Source: Bacillota bacterium
GTDB taxonomy: Bacteria; Bacillota; Bacilli; Bacillales; Cytobacillaceae
Assembly (NCBI GenBank): GCA_030705955.1
Contig: JAUZPL010000010.1
Location: forward strand, 22,895 to 86,894
Reading direction: 5' to 3'
Length of the DNA: 64,000 bases
In this document: positions 40,049 through 51,140 of the stretch, piece after piece
How the letters are laid out: each line of letters begins with the position of its first letter
How positions within the stretch are numbered: the stretch's first letter is position 1
The notes under the pieces: generated by a model
The model's database searches: none
Told to the model about the DNA's origin: nothing
The model's input: the letters and a program-made list of their open reading frames with translations, nothing else
Position numbers and translations under genes: made by a program

Positions 40049-40358
40049 TTTTCATGGCTCCTTCCGAAAAGCAACTAATAGTACCCGTATGACAGGCTGG
40101 ACCCTTTGGATTTACGAGTACAAGCAAGGCATCACGATCACAATCAAGCTTCATCTCCACAACAGCTTGTGTATTTCCGCTTGTTGCCCCTTTATGCCAT
40201 AGCTCCTTGCGTGAACGACTCCAAAACCAGGTTTCCTGTGTTTCAAGAGTCAACTTAAGCGATTCTTCATTCATATAAGCGAGTGTTAAAACTTCCTTTG
40301 TTTCGGCATCCTGAACAATTGCTGGGATTAGGCCTTTCTCATCAAACGTGACGTTCAC
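40041..40358 (-). CDS. hisI: Phosphoribosyl-AMP cyclohydrolase
   Basis: Third step of histidine biosynthesis, a Zn/Mg enzyme opening the adenine ring. The 105-residue product shows [23 protein letters not shown] and the metal-binding CHTGTISCF, plus [12 protein letters not shown]. The start is GTG, overlapping the hisF stop by 4 bases. The normal stop TGA lies just inside hisE; it is a free-standing domain rather than a HisIE fusion. Confidence 0.96.
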   Translation of the reverse strand: MNVTFDEKGLIPAIVQDAETKEVLTLAYMNEESLKLTLETQETWFWSRSRKELWHKGATSGNTQAVVEMKLDCDRDALLVLVNPKGPACHTGTISCFSEGAMKNE

Positions 40359-41113
40359 CGTACCAACACTCCCTTTTCATTTAAAAAGCCTTTCACTTCA
40401 TGTACGAAGGTTTCTTTATAATGAAAAATAGAAGCGGCTAAAGCAGCGTCTGCTTTTCCTTCTATAAAGGCTTCCTCAAAATGTCCAGCATTTCCGGCTC
40501 CACCTGAAGCAATGACGGGTATGGATACGGCTTCACTTACAGCTCTTGTTAGCGATAAATCAAAGCCATTTTTTTCCCCATCACTGTCCATGCTCGTTAA
40601 AAGAATTTCCCCAGCACCAAGCTCCATTGCCTCACGTGCCCAGTTAATGACTGTTTTTTCCGTTGGGGTTCTTCCTCCATGAGTAAAAACTCTCCATGTT
40701 CCGAGGTCTTGATCATACTTTGCATCTATCGCTACCACAATACATTGAGAGCCAAAAAAGCTTGCCCCTTCCTTAATCAGGCTTGGGTTATGAACGGCAG
40801 CTGTGTTTAAAGAAACCTTATCAGCTCCAGCCCTTAAAATACGTTTCATATCCTCAAGGGAATGAATTCCTCCGCCAACGGTAAAAGGAATAGCAAGTTC
40901 AGATGCAACAGCCTTTACTACCTCTACCATGGTTTTTCTGCCTTCATGAGAGGCTGAAATATCCAAGAATACTAATTCATCAGCACCCTCTTTATCATAA
41001 AAGCGGGCCAATTCAACCGGATCCCCTGCATCACGAAGCTGGACAAATTGAATTCCTTTCACAACCCGGCCATCCTTTACATCGAGACATGGAATGATGC
41101 GCTTTGTTAACAT
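40355..41113 (-). CDS. hisF: Imidazole glycerol phosphate synthase cyclase subunit
   Basis: Forms imidazole glycerol phosphate and AICAR from PRFAR and ammonia supplied by HisH. A 252-residue TIM barrel; the catalytic Asp11 is in [15 protein letters not shown], the second catalytic Asp in [12 protein letters not shown], and phosphate loops GGGIHS and ASGGAGN are present. It overlaps hisA by 7 bases and hisI by 4. Confidence 0.97.
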   Translation of the reverse strand: MLTKRIIPCLDVKDGRVVKGIQFVQLRDAGDPVELARFYDKEGADELVFLDISASHEGRKTMVEVVKAVASELAIPFTVGGGIHSLEDMKRILRAGADKVSLNTAAVHNPSLIKEGASFFGSQCIVVAIDAKYDQDLGTWRVFTHGGRTPTEKTVINWAREAMELGAGEILLTSMDSDGEKNGFDLSLTRAVSEAVSIPVIASGGAGNAGHFEEAFIEGKADAALAASIFHYKETFVHEVKGFLNEKGVLVR

Positions 41114-41832
41114 ATTTCCAATGCCTCCTTTAAACTAAAACGATTTTCATAGAGGGCTTTACCGACTATAGCTCCACATATTCCTCGATCGGCAAAACGG
41201 TTTAAATTTTGTAAATCTTCAAGACTGCTTACTCCTCCAGAGGCAATCACACTTTTCCCCGTCACTTCAGCTAGCCTGCAAACCGCTTCAATATTCGGGC
41301 CAGAAAGAGTACCGTCTGTTGCAATATCAGTAAAAATAAACGTAGCGCCACCGGCATCTGCAAAACGCTTGCCAAGCTCAACTGCTTTTACCTTCGAGGT
41401 ATCAAGCCACCCATGGGTTGCGACATAACCATCTTTTGCATCAATTCCAACTGCAATCTGACTTCCATATTTACGAATCATTTGAATAGCGAAATCCGGA
41501 TTTGAAACGGCAATACTGCCAATAATTACCCTGTTAATCCCATTTTCCAGATAATGAAGGATATCCTCCTCAGAGCGAATCCCGCCGCCAATTTGAACTT
41601 TACCATTTAATTCTTTGGCGGTCTGAATGACAAAGTGGTCATTTACTCTTTTGCCATCCTTTGCTCCATCAAGGTCTACCATATGAATCCATTCTGCACC
41701 TTGAGAAGAAAATTGCTTTGCCATTTCAAATGGAGAATCCCCATAAATCGTTTCTTGATTATAATCACCCTGCAAAAGGCGCACACAATTTCCGCCCCTC
41801 ATATCAATGGCTGGATAGATCGTTATACTCAT
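41107..41832 (-). CDS. hisA: ProFAR isomerase HisA
   Basis: Isomerises ProFAR to PRFAR. A 241-residue TIM barrel with catalytic Asp in [15 protein letters not shown] (residue 10 region), GGGIRS and [13 protein letters not shown], and ASGGVSS. It overlaps hisH by 4 bases and hisF by 7, an arrangement that couples translation. Confidence 0.97.
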   Translation of the reverse strand: MSITIYPAIDMRGGNCVRLLQGDYNQETIYGDSPFEMAKQFSSQGAEWIHMVDLDGAKDGKRVNDHFVIQTAKELNGKVQIGGGIRSEEDILHYLENGINRVIIGSIAVSNPDFAIQMIRKYGSQIAVGIDAKDGYVATHGWLDTSKVKAVELGKRFADAGGATFIFTDIATDGTLSGPNIEAVCRLAEVTGKSVIASGGVSSLEDLQNLNRFADRGICGAIVGKALYENRFSLKEALEIC

Positions 41833-42443
41833 TGTGTTGCCTTCCTTTCTTCTACAAGCTGCAGAAAATTATTCAAAAGGGCCATACCCAGCTTGCTGCT
41901 TTTTTCAGGATGAAATTGCATGCCAAAAATATTATTTTTCCCAACAACTGCAGTAACATCTTCATGATAATTTGTTTTGGCTAAAAGAACATCCGCTATT
42001 TCCTTTGCATCCACATAATAGGAATGGACAAAGTACACGTAGTCTTCGTCAAGATCTTTTAAAAGAGGCGAGGAGTTGACAAACTCAAGTCTATTCCAGC
42101 CCATATGTGGAACTTTATAGGTTTCCCCAGGAAAACGCCTCACTGATCCAGGTAAAAGGGCTAAACCCTTTGTTAATCCATTTTCTTCACTTTCTTCAAA
42201 AAGCAGCTGCATTCCAAGACAAATACCGAGTAATGGTTTCCCGGAATTCGCGAATTCCTTCACAGTTTCTACCTGCAGGCGGGCCATGGCATCACGAAAG
42301 GAACCCACTCCTGGGAGAATTAAAGCATCGGCAGAAAGCAATTCCTCTCTATTTCCAGAAATAAAGTATTCTGCACCTAATCGTTCAAGTGCCTTACTTA
42401 CACTGAAAAGATTCCCCATCCCATAATCGACGATTCCAATCAT
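41829..42443 (-). CDS. hisH: Imidazole glycerol phosphate synthase glutaminase subunit
   Basis: A class I glutamine amidotransferase of 204 residues that feeds ammonia to HisF. The catalytic Cys is in [13 protein letters not shown] (about residue 80) and the His-Glu pair in FHPEKSS near the C-terminus. GVGSFRDAM forms the oxyanion strand. It follows hisB with no gap. Confidence 0.97.
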   Translation of the reverse strand: MIGIVDYGMGNLFSVSKALERLGAEYFISGNREELLSADALILPGVGSFRDAMARLQVETVKEFANSGKPLLGICLGMQLLFEESEENGLTKGLALLPGSVRRFPGETYKVPHMGWNRLEFVNSSPLLKDLDEDYVYFVHSYYVDAKEIADVLLAKTNYHEDVTAVVGKNNIFGMQFHPEKSSKLGMALLNNFLQLVEERKATQ

Positions 42444-43031
42444 TTATAACATTCCTTTCGTAGAAGGAACCCCCTTAATCCGAGGGTCAATCATCGTTGC
42501 TTCATCAAGGGCTCGGCCTAATGCCTTAAAAACAGCCTCAATCATGTGGTGCGTATTTTTTCCGTAATGAACAATAACATGAAGATTCATTCTTGTTTCA
42601 AGAGCAAACTTCCACAAAAATTCATGCACAAGCTCTGTATCAAATGTGCCGACCTTTTGACCCGGAAACTCTGCTCTCATTTCTAAATGTGGACGATTGC
42701 TTAAATCCACTACTACCTGTGCAAGGGCTTCATCCATGGGAACAAAGGAATTTCCATACCGTTTAATCCCTTTCTTGTCACCTAATGCTTCTCTCAAAGC
42801 CTGTCCTAAACAAATCCCAATATCCTCCGTCGTATGGTGGTCATCAACTTCAATATCCCCTTTTGCATCTACAGTAAGATCAAAGTGTCCATGTTTTGTA
42901 AATAAATCAAGCATATGGGTTAGAAAAGGGATACCTGTTTCTAATTTCGATTCTCCTTCACCATCAATTGACAATGCCAGCTTTATTTGTGTTTCATTTG
43001 TTTTTCGATCTACGCTTGCTGTTCTTTGCAT
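42444..43031 (-). CDS. hisB: Imidazoleglycerol-phosphate dehydratase
   Basis: Dehydrates imidazole glycerol phosphate to imidazole acetol phosphate. The 195-residue product has the Mn-binding motifs [11 protein letters not shown] and [17 protein letters not shown]. It is the monofunctional form, without the histidinol phosphatase found fused in E. coli. GGAGGAGG lies upstream of ATG, inside the 3' end of hisD, which it overlaps by 22 bases. No histidinol-phosphate phosphatase or aminotransferase gene is seen in the window. Confidence 0.97.
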   Translation of the reverse strand: MQRTASVDRKTNETQIKLALSIDGEGESKLETGIPFLTHMLDLFTKHGHFDLTVDAKGDIEVDDHHTTEDIGICLGQALREALGDKKGIKRYGNSFVPMDEALAQVVVDLSNRPHLEMRAEFPGQKVGTFDTELVHEFLWKFALETRMNLHVIVHYGKNTHHMIEAVFKALGRALDEATMIDPRIKGVPSTKGML

Positions 43032-44305
43032 AAAGTCCCCTCCTCCATCCTCGTTTCAACTGCCCGAGCGTGGGCTTCAAGCCCTTCCATTCGTGCAAAT
43101 GTAGCTATTTTTGTGCCATTCGCTTTTAATGCCTGCTCACTATAGATAATCACACTGGATTTTTTCTGAAAATCATCCACATTCAATGGACTTGAAAATC
43201 GAGCCGTCCCATTGGTTGGGAGTACATGATTTGGACCAGCAAAATAATCACCCACAGGCTCTGAGCTATAACGTCCTAAAAAAATAGCCCCGGCATGACG
43301 AATTTTCCCAAGGAGCTCCATCGGATTTTCAGTCATGACTTCTACATGCTCAGGAGCAAGTTTATTAATGGTTTCAACTGCCTCATCGATGGAACTAGTT
43401 ACATAAATAGCCCCGAAATCCCGAATGGAGGCAGCTGCAATTTCCATCCTTGGTAAGAGCACCAACTGTTTTTCTACTTCTGCTAAAACCTGCTCTGCAA
43501 GCTTCATAGAAGGAGTCACTAATACACTGCATGCTCTTTTGTCATGCTCTGCTTGTGATAAAAGATCTGCCGCCACTTCATTTGCATAAGCAGTGTCATC
43601 AGCCAAAATGGCAATTTCACTTGGACCCGCAATCATATCAATGGCTACATCTCCAAACACTTCTTTTTTTGCCAAAGCTACATAAATATTTCCGGGTCCT
43701 GTTATTTTGTCCACTTGAGCAATCGTTTCCGTTCCATAAGCGAGTGCCGCAATCGCCTGTGCACCACCTACTTTGTAGATTTCCTTTACTCCCGCTTCCT
43801 TTGCTGCCACTAATACTGCAGCTGGTAGTTTTCCATCCTTTGCTGGCGGGGAAACCATGACAATTCTTTCTACCCCTGCAACCTGGGCGGGAATAACGTT
43901 CATTAATACAGAAGAAGGGTAAGCAGCTGTGCCACCAGGTACATAAACACCAACGGAATCAAGTGGAGTAATCTTTTGCCCAAGAATTGTCCCATTTTCC
44001 TCTGTCGTCATCCATGAAGGCCGCAATTGTTTTTCATGAAAACGCCGAATATTTTCCGAAGCTTCTTTTACAATGGAAATAAATTCAGCATCAACCTGCT
44101 GATATGCATCCTCCATTTCCTTTTCATCCACGATCAAGGAATCCAAAACCACTTGATCAAATTGTCTTGTAAAATCTCTTAGAGCTTCATCGCCGCGGTT
44201 TCGAATTTCTGAAATAATCTTTTTTACCGTTGTAAGCTGTTCTTCAGTACCAGCCTCAATCGAGCGCTTTATGGAAACTAGGTTATCAACCTGTATTATT
44301 TTCAT
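43010..44305 (-). CDS. hisD: Histidinol dehydrogenase
   Basis: Performs the last two oxidations to histidine with NAD and zinc. The 431-residue product carries [18 protein letters not shown], the signature [12 protein letters not shown], the Zn/catalytic residues around LAPEHVEVM and [12 protein letters not shown]. It overlaps hisG by 4 bases at its start and hisB by 22 at its end. Confidence 0.97.
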   Translation of the reverse strand: MKIIQVDNLVSIKRSIEAGTEEQLTTVKKIISEIRNRGDEALRDFTRQFDQVVLDSLIVDEKEMEDAYQQVDAEFISIVKEASENIRRFHEKQLRPSWMTTEENGTILGQKITPLDSVGVYVPGGTAAYPSSVLMNVIPAQVAGVERIVMVSPPAKDGKLPAAVLVAAKEAGVKEIYKVGGAQAIAALAYGTETIAQVDKITGPGNIYVALAKKEVFGDVAIDMIAGPSEIAILADDTAYANEVAADLLSQAEHDKRACSVLVTPSMKLAEQVLAEVEKQLVLLPRMEIAAASIRDFGAIYVTSSIDEAVETINKLAPEHVEVMTENPMELLGKIRHAGAIFLGRYSSEPVGDYFAGPNHVLPTNGTARFSSPLNVDDFQKKSSVIIYSEQALKANGTKIATFARMEGLEAHARAVETRMEEGTLCKEQQA

Positions 44306-44946
44306 AACTCCTTACCTCCAAAACTGATTACCTTGCTTAACCTTGATACAAGATCAGAAATTGGTTCTTCCTTCATTCTATAGCTGACTGGATTCACTAT
44401 TAGCCGTGATGTCACGTCAATAATCTGTTCATACTCAACCAATCCATTTTCCTTCAAGGTCCTTCCGCTAGACACAATATCCACAATCCGATCAGATAAA
44501 CCAATCAGTGGAGCAAGCTCAATAGAGCCATTTAGTTTAATAATTTCAACCTGCTCCCCTTGCTCTCGGAAATATGCAGCAGCCACATTCGGATACTTCG
44601 TTGCTACCTTTGGAGCCACATCATTCATTTTAGTGCCTGGGATTCCAGCAACTGCAAGATAACAACGACTAATGTTTAAATCAAGCAGTTCATACACATC
44701 GCGCTCTTCCTCTAGCATGACATCTTTGCCGGCAATGCCTAAATCTGCTACACCATGTTCAACATAGGTAGGAACGTCCATTGGTTTGGCCAAAATAAAT
44801 CGTAGCCCTTCTTCCTCTACATTGATAATTAACTTTCTATTTTCATCAAATTCTGGGGGAAGTCGATATCCAGCCTTTCTTAGAAGCTCTGCCGCTTCTT
44901 CAAAGATCCGCCCTTTTGGCATGGCAATTGTCAACATACTATTCAT
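44302..44946 (-). CDS. hisG: ATP phosphoribosyltransferase, short form
   Basis: First, feedback-controlled step of histidine synthesis. The 214-residue product has [24 protein letters not shown] and the PRPP loop [16 protein letters not shown]. It lacks the C-terminal regulatory domain of the long form and therefore needs HisZ, encoded immediately upstream. ATG at 44946 follows AAAGGAG by 7 bases; a longer frame would run far into hisZ. It overlaps hisZ by 8 bases. Confidence 0.97.
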   Translation of the reverse strand: MNSMLTIAMPKGRIFEEAAELLRKAGYRLPPEFDENRKLIINVEEEGLRFILAKPMDVPTYVEHGVADLGIAGKDVMLEEERDVYELLDLNISRCYLAVAGIPGTKMNDVAPKVATKYPNVAAAYFREQGEQVEIIKLNGSIELAPLIGLSDRIVDIVSSGRTLKENGLVEYEQIIDVTSRLIVNPVSYRMKEEPISDLVSRLSKVISFGGKEL

Positions 44947-46114
44947 TTGTGGACTCCTTTCCCAAGAGATAGATGGTATTTGCAAACTTTTTAGTGTAAG
45001 CATCAAGCTTTTTTACTCCGCTAATGTCCTGTAAGACCGTCCTTGTACCTTTTTCATGCATTTGTTTTGCCAATTGAAAGGCTTCTCTTCTGCGCTCTTG
45101 GCTAAAAAAGATGCAGTGAACAGAAACTTCCTCCCAAGCTCCGCCCAGCGCTTCCAATAACCGATCCACTCTTACAGCAAAACCAGTAGCACTCGCTTCT
45201 TTTCCAAACTTCTCAAGCAATCCATATCTACCACCATTTCCAATGGAAAAACCAACATTTCCTGCATAAACTTCAAACAATATTCCAATGTAATAGGTCA
45301 TGTGGCTGACAAGTGTTAAATCAAATTTCACCTTATCTTGTTCATCATAGTCATTCATGACATCCCATAATTCTTTTAGCTGTAAAATGGCTTTTTTACC
45401 CCGTTCATTTTCCACAAGATCTAAAGCTTTGCCGATAACTTCCTCTCCTCCTCGTAAATCAAGGAAATCTAGAAGCCTTTGTTTATCAATAGAGGATAGT
45501 GCTAAGGAAGAAACATGTTCACGGTAGCCGACATAATTCTTTTCATATAAAAATTTCCTTAAAGCATTGGCACGTTCTTCTGTTCCAAGTATTTGCAAAA
45601 ATAATTCCTGAACAAAAGCAATATGGCCAATAGAAATTTGGAAATTTAGCAATCCTGCTGCCTTCAAGGATTCCACCAATAAAGCAATCACTTCGCCGTC
45701 ACTTGAAACAGTGTCATCATTTATACATTCCACACCAATTTGTTCAAATTCTGCAGGTCTTCCCCCTTCTCGCTGCTGTGCTCTAAACACATTAGCTGAA
45801 TAAGCAATTCGAAGTGGAAAATCTTCTTTTAAAAGCTTAGAAGCAGCTACCCTAGCAATGGGAGCTGTCATATCAGGCCTCAAAACAAGGGTATGTCCTT
45901 CTCTGTCAAGTAATTTAAAAAGCTGCTGATCAAGAATAGCTGATGCAGCCCCTACTGTTTCGTAATATTCCAATGTAGGTGTTTCAAGAAACGAATAACC
46001 CCACTCTTTAATGGCTTTCTCCATTAAGGAACGAACACGATGCTTTTTTTCATAAAGTTCTGGAAGTGTATCTCTCATGCCTAGTGGCTTTTCAAACATA
46101 AACAAGCGGCTCAT
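44939..46114 (-). CDS. hisZ: ATP phosphoribosyltransferase regulatory subunit
   Basis: A histidyl-tRNA-synthetase-like protein that forms a complex with short HisG and mediates histidine inhibition. The 391-residue product shows [16 protein letters not shown], class II synthetase motif 2 ([21 protein letters not shown], shortened here) and [11 protein letters not shown]. No anticodon-binding domain is present. ATG at 46114 lies 8 bases after AAGGA and gives the same length as in B. subtilis; an ATG at 46123 overlaps the ribosome site. It is the first gene of the his operon. Confidence 0.96.
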   Translation of the reverse strand: MSRLFMFEKPLGMRDTLPELYEKKHRVRSLMEKAIKEWGYSFLETPTLEYYETVGAASAILDQQLFKLLDREGHTLVLRPDMTAPIARVAASKLLKEDFPLRIAYSANVFRAQQREGGRPAEFEQIGVECINDDTVSSDGEVIALLVESLKAAGLLNFQISIGHIAFVQELFLQILGTEERANALRKFLYEKNYVGYREHVSSLALSSIDKQRLLDFLDLRGGEEVIGKALDLVENERGKKAILQLKELWDVMNDYDEQDKVKFDLTLVSHMTYYIGILFEVYAGNVGFSIGNGGRYGLLEKFGKEASATGFAVRVDRLLEALGGAWEEVSVHCIFFSQERRREAFQLAKQMHEKGTRTVLQDISGVKKLDAYTKKFANTIYLLGKESTNE

Positions 46115-46243
46115 ATTCTTCATCCTTTTTGCTTTAGTTCGCTAATATGGTAGTAAATTAAAGTTATATGTAGTTTATCGCGTTTCTGCTCATATCGTCA
46201 ATTAAAAAATTTTGAAAAAATATACTATTAGTTTACCATTACA

Positions 46244-46278
46244 ATAAAAAAAAGACGCATGGAAAAAACCACACGCCT
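46244..46278 (-). terminator. Rho-independent terminator of the nucleotidase gene
   Basis: GGCGTGTGG pairs with CCATGCGTC (9 bp, three G-U pairs, 6-nt loop), followed by eight T residues on the minus strand. Confidence 0.75.
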
Positions 46279-46300
46279 TTCGTTTTATTAAAAAGTTTTA

Positions 46301-49300
46301 TTACCAGAACTTTGGATTGCTTTTTACAAGTGTAACTACGGTCGTCTTACTTGTATTTCCTGCTGCATCTGTCGCAGTGAAGGTTAAAACAGTTCCATGT
46401 GTTTGAGCAGATTTGAATGGGATATAGAAAACACCCTTTTCATCGGCTACAGCACTACCTAAGAAAGAGCCGTCAGCAAAAACCTTTACCGTGGAACCTG
46501 CTTCTGCAAATCCTGTAACATTCTTTGCAGGAGCAATTAATTGCCCAACCATCGGTGCATTTGGTGGTGTGACATCCTTGACAACAACTTTCGTTTCAAC
46601 GCTTGTGTTTTGTGCCTTATCTGTAGCAGTTACACTAATTTCTGTACCGGCTTTTTGGACCGGGATGGTAACCATAAATGATCCGTCTGTGCTTGCTAGT
46701 GCAGTACCAAGAACTACACCATTTGCTTTTACTTCAACTTTTGCTCCATCCTCTGTTTTTCCCGTAACTGTTGCAGATTGATCTGTTACCTCATTAACCA
46801 TTGGCGCATCTGGTGCAACAGTATCAATTAAAATTCTTCCTTCGATTTGAGCAGAAATTGGCTGGCCATTAAAGGATTTCACATAGTCCACAAAAGCATC
46901 AAGATCAGAACACCAAGTTGTTCTATTAGTTCCTTGTTTAAGGATAGTAAATCCATCTCCACCATCTGCCATAAAGTTATTTACTGTTACGCTATACACT
47001 TTATTCGGATCAATTTTTGAGCCGTTTGGCAGATAAATATCAAGTATCTTTTGTCCGATAGGCAAATTATTGGTCCAAGTATAGTTCAAGCCAGATATTT
47101 GCATAATTTTTGCATAGCTAGTAGCAGACCACTGTTGGTTAAGCAGTGTTCTTACTTGATCGCCTGTTATATTCATTGAAACGATATCATTTCCAAATGG
47201 CTGGATAGCAAATAAATCTCCCCACTTTATGTCACCAGCGCTCTTAATATCGTCACGAATACCGCCAACATTCATAAAGGCAAAGTCAGTACCTGTTTTT
47301 GCTTTCATTCCATCCGCAATAAAGTTTCCTAATGCCGTTTCACCAGACGCGTTTTGAGTACGAGAAATTGGAGCTGCTGCCTGCCCCACTACTTGGTTTG
47401 TGATTGGAGCAACATCTGCAAGATACCCGTCAAGCTCTGCTTTAATTTTTGCATCAAGATGCTCTGGATTTTGGAAGGTAGATACAATCTCAGCCTTTTT
47501 CGCAATAATATCCTGTGTAATTGGATCAATCGTTAAATTAACATCCGAAAAAGCAGTTCCATAGGAATAAGCTTGAACCAGCAATTTTCCATTAACAGTT
47601 GAATTTAAATATTTGTGATCATGAGCACCAAAAATAACGTCTACCTCAGGATCAACAGCCTTAGCAATATCCACTGCTCTACCAACAGGATTTGATCCAT
47701 CTAGAGCAGATGTCCCTGAGTCATGCGCCAAAACAACAATTGCTTTAATTCCTTGATTTTCTAATTCTTTGGCGTACTTATTAATGGCTTCAGTTTCATC
47801 AGTGAATTTAAGTCCTGCAACACCACTTGGTGTGACAATGCTTGGAGTTTCAGTCGTTACGACTCCAATAAATCCGATTTTAACCCCATTGACTTCCTTC
47901 ACTGCATATGGAGGAAGAATAAGATTTCCTGTATTTTCATCTACCACGTTTGCAGCCACAACAGGGAAATTAGCACCTGTATAGGGTCCATACTCAGCTT
48001 CATATTTTTGAGTTTTAGGATTGCTTCCACCATAAATCATTCGCTTTAACTCGGTTACACCTTCATCAAATTCATGGTTTCCGACTGTTCCAACATCAAA
48101 ACCAATTTCATTCATTAAACGAACTGTTGGTTCATCTTGTAATAAAGCTGATACTGGACGGCTTGCGCCAATTAAGTCCCCCGACTCTACCATTAAAGTA
48201 TTAGGATTGGTTGCTTCTCTCTCCTTTAAATATCCAGCTAAGTATTGAATTCCTCCAACAGGCTGACCATTAACCTTAGTAGAATAATCCAATTGTCCAT
48301 GGTAGTCGTTGATCCCTAATAGCTGAACATAGACGTTTTGGTCCAAAGTATACTGCTCCCAAGTTACATCATTAACAACTTGAGGCCCAACATCTTTAAT
48401 AGTTTGAGAGGCTTGAGCAAATGGAATGGCATCAGGCGAAGATCTGAATACTAGTTTCGCTACTCCGCCAACAGGTGCAATTTTCCAATTGTTATCAGCT
48501 GTTGGATTAACAGTACCTTTTTCAGAAATATAATCCATTAAAATCTGACGATTTTCGTATGGAGAATCAACAACAATTGTTGCTTTTCCACCCTTCAATC
48601 CTGGAAAATTACCCCCTCCACCTGCTCGGTAGTTATTCGTGGCAACAATAAATTTCTGATTTGGATCAATTGGTGTTCCATCCATATTGGTAAAATGAAT
48701 GATCCGATGAGCATCAGCATTCGCTACATCACCAGTACTAAAGTTATACCTAGCAGGTTGTGTAACATCTACTTGATATTTCACACCATCTATCACATCA
48801 AAATTATATGGTTGGAATGTATAATTGATTAATTCCTGTGCAGCTGCATTAGTAGGGTCAATTTGATTAAATTGGGAGGCTGACATTTCCAGCCACTCTT
48901 TTACTTCGGCACCTGATAACTCCACCGCTTTTAGGGTGTTATTATACAAATAAAGGTCATTAGCACTTTTAATGGAAAGATCTCCTTTTGAGATATTCGT
49001 ATAATCAGCTGTCCCGCCTCGGCCTGCTTTGAAAGGTGCACCTGCAGAAATAACAGGAATATCCTTTAAATCTGGGCGGTTTGTTTTAATCCAATTTTTT
49101 ACATAATCTGTTTGAGCATTGTTTACAATTTGAATGGTTGGATCATCAATAACACGTGAAAAATAGCTGTATAGCGGTGCTGTTGTTGCGCCAATTTTCC
49201 CACGAACATAGGCAAGTGTTCCTTCATGTGCGTCTTTTACAGCATCCACAATTTGCTGGTCTGGACCATCAATGGTTGAAACCTTAATATTGTTCACTGT

Positions 49301-50353
49301 TTTTGTGAGTGGTCTAAGTGTTGCATTTGAACTTATAACAGTCCATTTACCATCTGCCTTTTGCAACTCAAGATCCATTACACCAAGATTATTTCCCCAG
49401 AAGCCTGCTTCCATGGCTGGAACATTATTAATATGGCCATTTACATTATCAATTCCAGTTTTTCCATTAAAAGATCCGTCCCCAGGGAAATTTAAATGTG
49501 CATGTCCGAAAAGAAGGGCATCAATCCCAGGAACCTTACTTAAAGCGTAAACAGCATTTTCTGCATCCTGCTGGCCATCAGAGGCAATATCACATCCAGA
49601 ATGTGCAATGGCAACAATTATGTCGGCTCCAGCAGCTTTCATTTCCGGAATAAATTTGTTAGCGCTTTCAACTATATCTTTCGTAATAACCTTTCCAGAT
49701 AAGTTATCCTTATCCCACTGCATAATTTGTGGTGGAGCAAATCCAATTACCCCTATCTTAATGGTTTGCTCATTCCCATTCCCGTCTTTTACCACTTTAT
49801 CTAGAATTTTATATGGAGTAAAATAATTTTGATCATTTGTCGGATCATTATCATGGTCATCCTTATAAATATTAGCGTTTACAAATGGATATGGAGCTTC
49901 TTCTAATGCATTATTAAGAAAATCCAACCCATAGTTGAATTCGTGATTTCCAACGGTTCCAGCATCATAGTTTAATAGACTCATTGCTTTAAACATTGGA
50001 TGTACTTCATCTGGACCTAATCCTTTTACCTTTGCAACATAATCTGCAAGCGGAGTCCCCTGAAGAAGATCACCTGCATCAAATAACATAGAATTATCTA
50101 CTTCAGAACGAGCCTGTTTAATCAGTTGGGCTGTCCGATCAAGTCCATATTCAATGGTCGGAGCGTCCTTGTAGTAATCATAATCCATCGCATTTGAATG
50201 TAAATCAGTAGTTTCCATGATCCGTAGTTTAACAGGTGAAGATATTTCAGCGGCTTTTACATTATAATGGTTGAATGGTGAGATAATAGTCCCAAGCAGT
50301 AAAGCAATGGTAGTAATTTTACTAAATTTCCTACTATTTTTTTTGTTCTTCAT
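46301..50353 (-). CDS. Secreted multidomain 2',3'-cyclic-nucleotide phosphodiesterase / 5'-nucleotidase (YfkN-like)
   Basis: A ~1350-residue exported enzyme. The signal peptide has a basic start (KNKKNSRKFSK), a hydrophobic core and a likely cut after VKAA. Module 1 is a metallophosphoesterase (METTDLHSN, DAGDLLQG, TVGNHEFNYG, FGHAHLNFPG) with a 5'-nucleotidase C-terminal domain. Module 2 repeats this (LLGINDYHGQ, ESGDLIGA, TVGNHEFDEG, GAHDHKYL; then ISRTQNASGETALGN and NVGGIRDD). Two bacterial Ig-like domains (about 1180-1345: APDAPMVNEVT and PPNAPMVGQL starts) close the protein. B. subtilis YfkN ends in a sortase signal; none is visible here. The start is ATG at 50353 behind AGGTGG. It probably salvages phosphate and nucleosides outside the cell. 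Confidence 0.92.
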   Translation of the reverse strand: MKNKKNSRKFSKITTIALLLGTIISPFNHYNVKAAEISSPVKLRIMETTDLHSNAMDYDYYKDAPTIEYGLDRTAQLIKQARSEVDNSMLFDAGDLLQGTPLADYVAKVKGLGPDEVHPMFKAMSLLNYDAGTVGNHEFNYGLDFLNNALEEAPYPFVNANIYKDDHDNDPTNDQNYFTPYKILDKVVKDGNGNEQTIKIGVIGFAPPQIMQWDKDNLSGKVITKDIVESANKFIPEMKAAGADIIVAIAHSGCDIASDGQQDAENAVYALSKVPGIDALLFGHAHLNFPGDGSFNGKTGIDNVNGHINNVPAMEAGFWGNNLGVMDLELQKADGKWTVISSNATLRPLTKTVNNIKVSTIDGPDQQIVDAVKDAHEGTLAYVRGKIGATTAPLYSYFSRVIDDPTIQIVNNAQTDYVKNWIKTNRPDLKDIPVISAGAPFKAGRGGTADYTNISKGDLSIKSANDLYLYNNTLKAVELSGAEVKEWLEMSASQFNQIDPTNAAAQELINYTFQPYNFDVIDGVKYQVDVTQPARYNFSTGDVANADAHRIIHFTNMDGTPIDPNQKFIVATNNYRAGGGGNFPGLKGGKATIVVDSPYENRQILMDYISEKGTVNPTADNNWKIAPVGGVAKLVFRSSPDAIPFAQASQTIKDVGPQVVNDVTWEQYTLDQNVYVQLLGINDYHGQLDYSTKVNGQPVGGIQYLAGYLKEREATNPNTLMVESGDLIGASRPVSALLQDEPTVRLMNEIGFDVGTVGNHEFDEGVTELKRMIYGGSNPKTQKYEAEYGPYTGANFPVVAANVVDENTGNLILPPYAVKEVNGVKIGFIGVVTTETPSIVTPSGVAGLKFTDETEAINKYAKELENQGIKAIVVLAHDSGTSALDGSNPVGRAVDIAKAVDPEVDVIFGAHDHKYLNSTVNGKLLVQAYSYGTAFSDVNLTIDPITQDIIAKKAEIVSTFQNPEHLDAKIKAELDGYLADVAPITNQVVGQAAAPISRTQNASGETALGNFIADGMKAKTGTDFAFMNVGGIRDDIKSAGDIKWGDLFAIQPFGNDIVSMNITGDQVRTLLNQQWSATSYAKIMQISGLNYTWTNNLPIGQKILDIYLPNGSKIDPNKVYSVTVNNFMADGGDGFTILKQGTNRTTWCSDLDAFVDYVKSFNGQPISAQIEGRILIDTVAPDAPMVNEVTDQSATVTGKTEDGAKVEVKANGVVLGTALASTDGSFMVTIPVQKAGTEISVTATDKAQNTSVETKVVVKDVTPPNAPMVGQLIAPAKNVTGFAEAGSTVKVFADGSFLGSAVADEKGVFYIPFKSAQTHGTVLTFTATDAAGNTSKTTVVTLVKSNPKFW

Positions 50354-50571
50354 TCTTTTGTTCCACCTACCCTCTTCTTTTTTTAATAAAAAATAGATTA
50401 TTCTACCTGAAATCCCTCCCTTTTTAAAATTAGACAATCCCTGGCAAATATATATATATGTTTAAATTCACCAAAATTGCCCAAATACTTCACTAAATTA
50501 GTCATTCATTTGTTCTCTATTAACTATTATACGTTCTTTATTAAGAATATTTAAGTAATATTTTCTCTTTT

Positions 50572-50608
50572 TTTTAAAAAAAGTCTGACCGAATATCGGC
50601 CAGACTTT
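50572..50608 (-). terminator. Rho-independent terminator after yvoF
   Basis: AAGTCTGGCCGA pairs with TCGGTCAGACTT around a 3-nt loop (one G-U pair), followed by TTTTT on the minus strand. It closes the hprK-lgt-ppaX-yvoF unit. Confidence 0.88.
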
Positions 50609-50626
50609 TCATGTCTACAAATGGAA

Positions 50627-51136
50627 TTATCTCTCCTGCATAGATTCCATTTCCTCTTTTGTATAAATAAGTTTCATTGGATTCCCTCCGACAAACACTC
50701 CTGGAGGAACGTCCTTATGTACAAGAGTTCCAGCGGACACAATGGCTCCATCACCAATCGTAACACCTGGAAGAATCGTTGAATTGGCACCAATCATAAC
50801 CTCGCTGCCAATTTCAACAGGCCCAAGCCGATATTCTTTGATTAAATATTCGTGAGCCAGGATGGTGGTGTTGTATCCAATGACAGTATTTCGGCCTACG
50901 CTAATTTTTTCAGGAAACATCACATCAAGCATGACCATTAGGGCAAACGAAGTCTGTTCTCCAACCGTCATTTTTAAAAAATTTCGATATAGCCAATTTT
51001 TCATTCCTAAGAAAGGGGTATATCGCGCCATTTGAATAACAACAAAATTCTTAACAACCTTCCAAAATGGAACTGTTTTATAGACATGCCAAAGTGAATT
51101 TGCTCCTTCAACTGGATAGCGGGACGTTTTTCTCAT
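50627..51136 (-). CDS. yvoF: Hexapeptide-repeat acetyltransferase YvoF
   Basis: A 169-residue acyltransferase of the left-handed beta-helix type. Hexapeptide repeats run from about residue 75 to 155 (ISVGRNTVIGYNTTILAHE, IGSEVMIGANSTILPGVTIGDGAIVSAGTLV), with the catalytic-His position in ILAHEYLI. It resembles B. subtilis YvoF, which lies next to ppaX in that genome too. The acceptor is unknown; it is 4 bases after ppaX and last in the hprK operon. Confidence 0.88.
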   Translation of the reverse strand: MRKTSRYPVEGANSLWHVYKTVPFWKVVKNFVVIQMARYTPFLGMKNWLYRNFLKMTVGEQTSFALMVMLDVMFPEKISVGRNTVIGYNTTILAHEYLIKEYRLGPVEIGSEVMIGANSTILPGVTIGDGAIVSAGTLVHKDVPPGVFVGGNPMKLIYTKEEMESMQER

Positions 51137-51140
51137 TGAA

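Noticed and set aside
39755..40358. Frameshift splitting a HisIE fusion
   Set aside because: Both halves have their own start codons and hisE has an in-phase start overlapping hisI by 8 bases; separate hisI and hisE genes are normal in several Bacillaceae.
46115..46243. T-box or histidine leader before the his operon
   Set aside because: No T-box sequence (TGGNACCGCG-like) or His-codon-rich leader peptide is visible between hisZ and the nucleotidase terminator.
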